A stretch of 64,000 bases of DNA from Agarophyton chilense. Lineage: Eukaryota; Rhodophyta; Florideophyceae; Gracilariales; Gracilariaceae. The DNA lies in contig JARGXX010000013.1 of the NCBI GenBank assembly GCA_030374765.1, positions 1,364,001 to 1,428,000 on the forward strand, written 5' to 3'. Positions 42,618 through 52,400 of the stretch are shown one piece after another. A model generated the notes under the pieces. That model made no database searches and had not been told where the DNA came from. It was given only the letters and a program-made list of their open reading frames with translations. Positions within the stretch are counted from its first letter, which is position 1. Each line of letters opens with the position of its first letter. Both the position numbers and the translations under genes were made by a program.

Positions 42618-44219
42618 GTAACCCGACACGGGATAACAAGGGACTTTGTTACTCATGACCATCTTTGGATGGGAGCTAGTGGTTTAGAGTAACTTGCGGA
42701 AAAGTAAACACTTGAGTCCCTTTTGATTCCTCTTGCCTCCTTCATTTTGAAACTGATTGATCGGATACCTGTGTAGCTACAGAATATTCTTTTCCTTCTC
42801 CTTCGAGGTCTCCTCTCTCGAGGTTGCCGTTAACCTACATGGGCGCGCTCCATACCTGGAGGTAGTGCGCTTCATTTCCTGCGCTGATGTACAGTTAAAT
42901 TCGAGCGGGGTAACTGCTCTAGGGGTTCCCAGATGTCTTCCTCGACGGATTATCCGTACCATCGTACGCGGTAAAGAATCTCTCTATTGGAGTCATGACT
43001 GCAGTCGATAAGTCGATCAACCATGAACTCTTGTGTGTAGACTTCTCTTTCTCCCGCTATCCTTGGCGTTCTCGTCTGTAGCTGTCCCCTTCTTGGTCTT
43101 CTCCTTTTCGTTAGAGCGTTGAACCGAGCTTCATTGGAGAGTTTCCACGGATTATGGGGGTTGCAGTTCGTCGTGAAAACGCGAATCCAACTTTGGATTT
43201 TGCGTAGCCCGCGGAGAAATTCCGGTACTTTTTAAAGGGTCTGCGAAATTCACACGAATGGAGAATAGGTCCCCCAAGATTCGTTAGGTAACATCGGCGA
43301 GACGACGGGTTGAACACGAGGTTGACTAGGCTCACGTTTCGGGTGACTGTTCTGGCGGTGAAGCTCGACGTACGGCATGTGCCGTGTTGGGGCGGCGGTT
43401 CTGCTCACTTGTGTACTTGTGCAAACGAATCCTATTCGGTCAACCTCAAACGTGTACGTGTGCAAATGAATCCTATTGGGTTAATTTTACACGTGTACGT
43501 TGCACGGGCGTTTGTCTGGCTGAGAATCGTTGTGCACTAAGGTGTCATGTTTTCCTGCGCGCGCAGTATAGTTGTGAGATGTTGGAATCTGCATTTAAAG
43601 GGAATGGAAGCAAATGCGCCATGATGTCAACAGAGATGACAAACTGACAAAAGCTAATGCAGGCGCAAGGAAAAAGTGACGATGGAATACCATACTGAGT
43701 GCAAAGAAGAGCAGGAAGGAGCGAGGAGAGAAAAGAGAGGGGACGGGCGAAGAGGAGGGTACAACTTGAGGAACAAGGACAGCAGAGTAGCGCACGGACT
43801 AGCGAGAGGACAATGGGAGTTCAACACTTCGGGATGCGTGCGCAGAGAATAGAGACCGCAGGAGGCAGGGGTGATAGAGAGACCAGATAATGAGTATAAA
43901 CGAAGAAAGAGAGAGAGAGAAAAGAGGGGGTGCGAGAAGAGGCGAATAAAAAGATCGAGAAGACAGTGATCTTCCGGCTTGTGCCGACACTGTTCCACGT
44001 AGTAGATACATCATGGCATTGACTTCTGCAGATACCAGAACAGTACGGTACCGTACGACTTATCGAGAGTTCTACGGTGCCGTACCGTTTTCCCGCGCAT
44101 ATACGGTTGTGCTTCTTCTCACTGCACCGTGTTCGTCACCCTTTAAGGTGTTTCTGAGGTAGGTTCTCTTCTTTTCTCCACTTTTGTGTGTTCCTCTGTT
44201 CGCCAGAATCCTTTCCTGT
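42618..44219. other. Non-coding part of element 3 between antisense ORF and pol
   Basis: Holds two imperfect direct repeats (about 43411-43500, each with a 'cgtgtac.tgtgcaaa.gaatcctatt' phrase), a GA-rich tract (about 43690-43950) and a perfect 14-bp palindrome (44043-44056) facing a near-complementary arm 30 nt on. No chromodomain was found here, unlike elements 1 and 2. Confidence 0.5.
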
Positions 44220-47200
44220 TCATCCGTACTCTTCAGGGTTTTCAGCGTCCGTAGTAGTAGACATCCCCACTTCCGGATTCTCCTTGTCCAGTCCTATAGT
44301 TGTCCTAGTTGTGGGGTCAGCTGTAGCTGGACGTTCCAGGTTCACTGATATGGCGTGAGCTCGTCGCTCTCTATCCTTCCCAGGAGAAACTACCACTTTG
44401 GTCTCCGTAATATCGCTGATCGAACGACGCGTACCACCATCAATCGGTGTCGTCTCCGGAGCCGAACTGGTACTTGACACTTGACCATCCTCCTCCCCCT
44501 CCTTAGGTGAGGAAACGGGGTTAGAGTTAGTCGATACCCTAGCATCAGGGATAACTCTCGAAAGAGAATCCAGTGGTGTACGAATACCTGGTTTCCCAGT
44601 GACAGTAGGTGACGTGTCTAACTCCAACGGAAGATCCGATAGACCACGATTCATTTGTGGGAGGACCGCTGGGTGGGATTGATTGTTATCCGTCGTTGAC
44701 GTTCCCTTCGGCGATTGCGCCTCCGATTGAGGTTTCCCTGTTAACTCCGTATGCGGATTCAATGCTCATACAACGCGATCGTGCGATATTCTTCCATGGC
44801 GTTCACCTACTTCCAACACCACAGTCTTGTTATCCGCGGAGATAACGCGGTAGGGTCCTTCTGCAATCGGCGATAGCTTATGCCGGCGCTCCTGTTCAGG
44901 ATTATAGTACTCCTTTCTCAGGAAGACGTAGTCACCAGCGCTAACCTTTGGCAAGGGGTGTCTGACCTTCGCATCGAAGTTATGCTTATAGGCGGCCTGT
45001 GCTTTCTCCATTGACTTCCAAGCCACCGGTAAGAGCTGTTTCAAACCCTCTTGCCAGGTATTCCGATAGTTTTTCTGGGAAGGAAACGTTCCCACAGTGG
45101 GTCGTAGTTCCAATGCCACTGCAGGCAGGATTCTCGAAAGCACCAACTCGAACGACGGGATATTCGTTATGCGATGAACCTGCGTATTGTACGCGTAGGT
45201 GACAGCATCCATAAAGGGATCCCGGGTTTTTGTGTTATCCGCGACATAAGATCTCAGCGCATTTAGTAGCGTACGATTGAATCGTTCAACTTGCCCATTA
45301 CACTGGGGGTGATATGTTGTAACAAAAAAGTTCCTTATGTCCAGGATTCCGCACACGTTCTGAAAGAACTTCGCGGCGAATTGTGAGCCGTTGTCCCAGA
45401 GGAGTTATATCGGTGGGCCATACACGAACATGCAATGGGTTACGAAAGCTTGCGCAACTGCACTGGCGGTGATCCTCTTCAGAGGTACGGTACGAACTAA
45501 CTTCGAAAAGCGGTCTGTAATGACCAGAAGAAACCGATTACCTTGGGCGGTATGTAAAAGAGGACCCAATATATCGATGGCGACAAACTCTAAAGGCGCC
45601 CGTGCCGGAAACAGATTAAGTTTCTTCGAATAATTTCGTAACTTCACGCTGTTCTTAGCGCAACCCGTTCATCCTCGGCAAACTGCATAGCAGTCAATGC
45701 CATCGCTGGCTAGTAGAAATCTCTACAAAGAGTTAGATATAACTTCCTTCCACCTGGGTGGCCATCTATTTTCACGTAGTGAGATATATGTAAACCCCGT
45801 TGTTGCAGGGAGTGAGATACCACAACCTGGGGGTTAGATTCCACCACCCTAATTAGGTATCCCTGGTCGTTGGCCTGAAAAGGTAATTAATGTCCTCCGT
45901 TCAACTGGGATCGGGTACGGGTAAAGAACGGGTCCGTCTGTTGTTCCCTTATCATCTCCTCAGGAGTTATCGGGATAAAGGAACCCGAAAGGCGCTCCGA
46001 CGGTTCGGTAGCCAGTACATCGTCACAGACGTCATCCGAAATTGACTTGGTTTCCCTCTGTGTAGGATTCACCGTAAACCATGGTATCTCCAGATCATCC
46101 AATGGTTCCGCTTCGGCGTTTGTTACCAGCCGGGAGATAGCATCGGCCTGGCAGTTCAGGATGCCTTTTTTGGACTCGACGTCAAAGTAGAAATCCGCGA
46201 GGCGGAGACACCAACGCATAAGGCGACCGGAAGGTTCCGTAATCTCCATCAGCCATCGGAGCGTGGAATGGTCCGTATGCGCTATAAAGTAAATGCCAAT
46301 CAGATAGGGGCGTAGTGTTGCTAACGACCAGACAGCGGCGAGGCATTCCTTTTCAGGTACTGAGTAATTGCGCTCATGCACATTCAATATACGTGACCAG
46401 TAGCCTATCGCCTTTCCGTCTCCACCCGGCATGTTTTGGAACAACGCACACCCAATCTTCTCGGAGCTCGCATCGGTATCGGTAGAATACGGGAGTCCCA
46501 GAGTGGGTAACGCCAGGATTGGCGGAGACATTACAGCGTCTACAAGCACTTGAAATGCTGTAGCCTGTGCTTCATCAAGAGCTTCCATCTTCACTGGCTG
46601 CCTTTTACGCATGAACTCGTTAAGGGGAGCCGATATATCCGCGTACTTCGGTACAAAGCGGCGGTAGACATTACACAATCTTAAGAAAGATCTTAATTCT
46701 GTCTGTGTCGTCAGATTAAGGGCCTCCTTGAGAGATCTGACTCGATCGGTGTCCACCGATAACTTTCCGGGGCGAATGATATGTCCTAAGTATTTCACCG
46801 AATCAGTGAAAAACTTACACTTCTCAGGCTTCACGGTGATACCTGCATTACGCAGTACTGTCATTACTTCTGACACATGCCTCATGTGTTCGTCGAAGTT
46901 ATTCGAGAATACTATTATATCATCGAGATAGACGAGAAAAGTCCTCCATTTGAAGCTAGCAAGTAAGATATCAACGGCACGTTGGAACGGCGCTGGTGCG
47001 TTAGTCAAGCCAAATGGCATCCGATTGAATCGGTAAAGTCCCTGATGACGAACAAACGCGGTCTAATCGCGGGCTTCCTTTTTCACAGCGACTTGCCGAT
47101 ATCCCCAATTGGCATCCAGGGTAGTAAATATGTTTGCCCCCTTCCCGAGGGATTCTATGCACTCATCCGTCCTTGGAATAGGGTATACGTCCATGAATGT

Positions 47201-47886
47201 AGTGGCATTTAAACGACGGTAGTTTACACAGAATCTCCATGTTCCATCTGATTTCGGAGCTAACACCACTGGTGAAGCCCAAAGAGATTGTGTAGGTTCG
47301 ATTACTCCTGCATCTAGCAACATCTTAATCTGAGTTTTTTTTATTCCTCCAGAGCAGTCGGACCAGCCCTGTATGGGTGCTGTGCCATCGGCCGTGTACC
47401 GGATATCAGATCAATTCTGTGTTCTTTAATCGCAATCTTGCCAAGAGAGCCGTCCCACATGAGTGTAAGTTCGCGCAGCATCTTGCGTAAACTCTCAAGA
47501 TAAGTAACGGGAACATGACCTAGGTCTAGAATCTTCAACTCTTCAAGAGGATTCCTTATTACACCGCTCGGTGTTGTACCATAGACTTCTTTCTCGACTT
47601 CTGAGGTTTTCGGACGCTCGACGTCCGGTATCGTGGCAACGACGTTCTTCTCCTCCTTCTCAGTATGAGGGATATCGAGAATATCGGAAGCGCTCATCGG
47701 CGTCGGTACCCTTGTTGTGGGGTGAGGTAGAACTGTCCCAAAGATTTGATGTTTCACTAACCACTGTGTGGACTTCACAAAATTGGCGACCAACACCTTG
47801 CAGGGGTGATGGAGACTAATAAGGGATATCCCATTCGCCAAAGCTACTTGGCGAGTCTCATACAATGAATTTAACGGTTGAACTAC
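44220..47886 (-). pseudogene. pol: Pol of element 3 (5'-truncated, broken)
   Basis: The frame begins at the junction (VVQPLNSLYET, matching VVQPLPSLYEK of element 1), so the protease is missing. RT is split: WRFCVNYRRLNATTF (about 47250) and MPFGLTNAPAPFQRAVDILL with the catalytic YLDD (46935-46910). RNase H: YSTDTDAS and IAHTDHSTLRW. Integrase: FVAIDILGPLL, a stop after FVYGPPI, WDNGSQFAAKFF, NGQVERFN, and a C-terminal domain to RISHDRVV (stop at 44766). The same frame continues to 44220 as Ser/Thr/Pro-rich linker containing RGLSDLP, shared with element 1. Several stops; inactive. Confidence 0.88.
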
Positions 47887-49475
47887 CTATATATATTACA
47901 GGTTGTAAGTGTGGGCTGGCGCTTGGTAAAACACGGTTGTCAGTAGCGCTTGGTAATTACATACACCAAGCGCCACGCGCTGCATTCGACGTATGTGCGA
48001 TTTTGACGCCCTGGATGGAAAACGTTGTGCTGGAGAGCGCGTATGACACATTGGCACGCTCAAAAAATCGTGGCTCATTGTGCTCAGGCCCTTCGTTCGG
48101 GTAACGTAGCGCGCGACTTGCCAGATGTTGGGGCGCAGCACCCATTTTCGCAATTTTTGCATTTGAAAAAATCATAAATTTTACGCGCGCTTGGCTTTCT
48201 CCCAAATCCTGCGTTTGCACATGTTTTATTGTAACATTTTTGCTGCACAACGTGGAGACGTGCGTCGAGTGTGGCACTCAAGGGCGCTTGGTTTCAGCCA
48301 CATCTCCGCTGCACAGTTGAGCTGTGTTGTAAGCTGGATAATGTGCGAAAATTTTATCAAAAGAAAGGGTTAGGGTATGCGTTTGCGCTTGGTTCTGTGG
48401 CGATTTCGTGGAGGCAGTTGGCACATTGTCAGGCGTTTTGTATGTGCGTTTTTGGGGTCATGTACGCGGCTAAAAAAGGTGCGTTTGCGCTTGGTTCTAG
48501 GATGGTTTTCATATCCGGGAACACTGGGGGTCGATATTCGTTGGTATTGTCAAGTTCAATGTAGGTTGAGTGTGGTGAGTAGTAGGTCAGGCGAGTGCTG
48601 GCGCCACACTCTCAGCTAAAGAAGACGCGTGCAGTGCGTTTAGTGAGGTAGGGATGACGTATGCTTAACGATGCCAGGTAGGGTCTTATGACGTTAAGGT
48701 TTGTCCAACAGTGCCATCGCCACAAAGTAGCTATTGGTCAGGGCCTACGGGAGTTTACGTTTTCGTACAGGAAACCATTGTGTACGGGCTTTTACAGGTT
48801 TCAGGGGTTTAGGAGTTTAGGGGTTTTAGGGGAAGCTTTACCTTTATGGGATTTTGAATTTACGGAGAGGAAAACATTGTGTAGGGGTTTTAGGGGTTTT
48901 ACAGGTTCAGGGGTTCATGGGTTCAGGGGGTTTAGGGGAAACTTTACCTTTATGGGATTTTCTATTTACGGAGAGGAAAACATTGTTTAGGGGCTGGAGG
49001 GCTTTAGGGGTTTTAGGGGAAGCTTTGCGTTTATTGGATTTTAGGGGTTTTAGGGGTCTAGAGTCGAGACGTCAAGTTCCAGTATAGTACGAATGCGTGG
49101 TGAACAGATTGTTTGAGGGTGTACTCGATATCTGCGGTGGTTGGATAAAGTTCTGTGTTGAGCGACCTGCATTCGATAACTGTACTAAGCTTTATGTGTA
49201 GGACTGATATAGAGTGTAGGTTGTTTCGTTACACTGTATTTTTGAGGCGGAGTTGGGGTATTTATGGGCTGAGGTTGAGCTGGAGATAGAGTCGTTTGAA
49301 TAACGCTTGTTGCTGGATTGAGTGTAATGTAACGGTCGAATATGGGGTGTTTGGCGTTATACTTAAGTAGAAAGAGGAGGAAATGTGGTTTTCTGTGGCA
49401 AGGAAGAGAGTTGAAAGCAAAATGGAGAAAGAAGAATGGGTGTTTATTGTACCGGGTTGGAATCTAAAATCGTGC
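47887..49475. other. Non-coding part of unit 1
   Basis: Lies downstream of the helicase ORF. It holds the inverted repeat at 47946-47973 (GCGCTTGGT, 10-nt loop, ACCAAGCGC), several further GCGCTTGG phrases and the telomere-like tract. No gene is supported here; the short frames on both strands are recurrent but motif-free. Confidence 0.5.
48800..49060 (+). repeat. Telomere-like G-rich tract, unit 1
   Basis: Degenerate TTTAGGGG / TTTTAGGGG repeats, with GGTTCAGG variants, interspersed with longer copies of 'ggaaactttacctttatgggatttt...acggagaggaaaacattgt'. The G-rich strand is the plus strand, as expected if the chromosome end lies to the right. Confidence 0.7.
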
Positions 49476-52400
49476 TTAAATGAGTGTTGTGGTTGACTTC
49501 CACCAAGCTGCAAGGCGTAGAATGTTGGGTACGGCAAAGTGGTTGTTGTGTGTTAACCAATCATGAAACATGGCGTCTATTTCAAGGTGGAGGGGTGAGG
49601 AATCTTGGGAGGATTGGGAAATGGAGTTGAACTTGGATTGCATGCGGCCGTCAAAGAGGTGGAGTGCAATTTCGGAGCGAGTTTTGGAGCATGTTCGCGA
49701 CAAGACCCATGCCAGTTGATAGAGCGAAATGAAGATGCAGTGTCTTGTTACAAAAGTGTGCGGTTGAGAATGAGTTTTGAGTCCCTTGCAGAATCCGAGA
49801 TGGCAACGGTAGCAGGTTCCTTGAGGTGATTTATCGAACCTGCAGTTGCGCGATATATGGTGCGGCGAAAAGCATCTGAAGCATCGTTGACGGGAATGGG
49901 GGCATGCATGAGTGTCCGTCAAGTGCACTTGCGTTTTTTCGTGCAGCAAGCATGGCACACAGAGAGGGGCAAGTCGGCGGGAGAGCTCCTCGAAGTGTGA
50001 CACGATTTGTTGCGGTGTTTTTTGTTCCAAGGTGTAAAAGAAGGTGGCAGAGTGCGACTGAGATTGAGAAGGAGCGACAGTGGGCGATTGGGTCGCAGCG
50101 GATGGATGCGTGGTTGTCAGCAGCGGCGATGGAGTGGAGGTGGGGGGTCGTGGTGGACGACTGGCGTGGGGTTTGGGGCTTTGTGTTGGGCCGCCGTTGG
50201 TGTTGGTGTTTTGGTTGTTTAAGGATGTTCTGTTTGATTGATTGGGACGGTTTTTTGGCGGCGTGGGCGTTTGTGGGGAAGCGCTGGGTGACGGTGAAAT
50301 GGATTGGGCGTGCTGAGAGGCAGAAGGGGTAGCGGAAACGGAGCTTCGTTCCGGGGTGGGAGAGGGGGAGACAGCTGCGATGCTATTGCAAATATCGCAA
50401 TTAAGAACTGAAGGAGAGAAGAGACAGATGCCTGGTTCTTTTCCGTCCATGTGGAAATAGAGGGCGTTCCTTCGACAAACAGATTTGCATTCGACCCAAT
50501 GCTGCGCTTCCAACCAACGCTCCGTGGAAAGTGCTTGGTTGTATATGCGATTGGGCTCCTCAAACGCATTTGTGTTGGATGAGGACGAAGAAAGAGTTTC
50601 CGTGACGAGTTTGAAGTAGGGCTGGAAATAAATGGTGACGCAAGTGGATGGGTTTCCATCGCGGCCGGCCCTGCCGGCCTGTTGCGCGAGGTCGCAAAGA
50701 CTCGCTACTCCACCAAAGTTGAAAACCAGGCGAACGTTGGGAACGTGGATGCCCGTACCAAAAGAAGAGGTGCAAACCATGAAGAGAATGTGGTTGGTTG
50801 TGGGTGCGCTGGAAGAAGGCGGAGAGTTCCAAAGGGTGTGAGCCCGGCGTTTACGAACATCGGAGAGACCAGAATGGTACAGGAGAACCGTGACAGTAGT
50901 GGATTGTTTAACGGCACCAAAAGAAGAACGCGAAGCGGAGAGAGCTTCATGGACAGCTTCGGCAGCCGGGCGTGTCAACGAGAATATAAGAACGCGAGCT
51001 AGGGTTGTGTCAGCCGACGAGTGAAGTAATCGAGCCACATGCTCTTGCATGATTGAGACGCCCAGCTGAAGCAGGTATCCAAACACATCCTGAAAATGGC
51101 CATGAGCGGCGCGCAAGCGTGTGGCACGCGAAGTGCTGGGGGCTGAGCTCAGGTGATACACGACAAAAGAAATGTTGTTTCTTGCAGTCGAAGAAGCGTA
51201 CACATGCGCGTTCGGGATGTGCAGCTGCGACAGAAGAAGGGGGCGGTCGCGCGGCGGCACTGTCGCGCTTAAAAGCACGCGAGGGATCTTTGTGGGAATA
51301 TGGCCGAAGCAGTTGTGGAGGTTGGCCAAGCACGGGCGAAAGTGTTGCCATAAAAGAAACAAGTGACATTCATCGATGGCAATGCGGGCGAGGCGGTCGG
51401 CGGCGATCAGTCGCGTGGTGAATTCTGTAAAAGAAGGAAGAGAAAGTCTTTCAGCGGAAAAGATGTAAATGTCGGCAAAGGAGTGCGATCCGGGAGGGGT
51501 GGGTGTACGAGAAGCACGAAGGCCGAAGAGCTGAGCGCGCAGTTCGTATTCACTGAGCAAGGCTGTGAGAGGGGTGATGAGAACGGTGAAGTATTTGCCC
51601 TTTTCCATGAAGACGGGGAGCAGAAGAGATAGTGTTTTTCCAGATCCAGTCGGCTGGAGTAGTAGCATGTTGGAAAGCCTGTTGTACACGGCCGCTGTGT
51701 TCACAAATTGTTGGTGGGACTTGAATAAAGCGGAGTCGTTGGAAAGTGCCTGTCTTAGTGCTCGGAGCATTTCTGATGTAATATGTTCGTAGGTCACAAG
51801 CGGTTGTTGTAAGAGAGAAGCTCCACCGCGCGGTATGGCGGCTGCCATAAAAGCAGGCGGATGTGGATTGAAAGGATGAGAGGCGGCCAGGTTTAGGTTG
51901 ATTTGAGAATGGGGGATCGCAGAGCGGTCAGTGGGAGGGGACGGGGTTGGCTGCGATATATGGATGGAGCGCTTTGGTTCAGGTGTAGGTAGAACTGTGT
52001 CAGAAACCGGACGTTTTCTGTGGTGTTGTTGTTGTTGTTTGGTGAGGGGAGCATTAAGAAGAAGACCGAGATACTGGTGCCATTTGCTGGACCACTCGCG
52101 ATATTTGGAAAGTTGAGAGTGCTGCAAACCGGATATGTCATGTGGTGTACGAGCGTAAAGAAAAGCGGCGGTGTGCGCAGAGTGGCCCGCCTGGCCATGG
52201 GCAGTGGTCAATAGCTCTTCCAAGATGTGATCGGCTACAGAAGATGCGGTGACATTGGAAACTGTGTTGGTCATTCCCACGGTGAAGTTTCTATAGTCGT
52301 TGAAGGATATCGGGAAACCGCGTTTGCTCAAGTGAGAGCTGAGTATCGAGCGGATGGTGTTTGCGGCATAAGGAATTCCGCAGTTGGCGAACAGCATTTT

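Larger units (their letters stand above)
30821..47886 (-). mobile_element. 5'-truncated Ty3/gypsy element 3, inverted, with nested insertions
   Basis: Read on the minus strand: pol (truncated) from 47886 to 44220, a non-coding stretch, an antisense ORF on the plus strand (31337-42617), then polypurine tract and 3' LTR (30821-31254). Inside it sit the tRNA-like repeat (31373-31803) and the whole of element 2 (32449-41517). The 5' LTR, gag and protease are missing: pol homology to element 1 ends exactly at 47886, where the 8.1-kb repeat unit begins. Gene order matches element 1, including the antisense ORF. Confidence 0.85.

Noticed and set aside
48800..49060. A true chromosome end
   Set aside because: The tract is short, degenerate and followed by more unit sequence, so it is interstitial.
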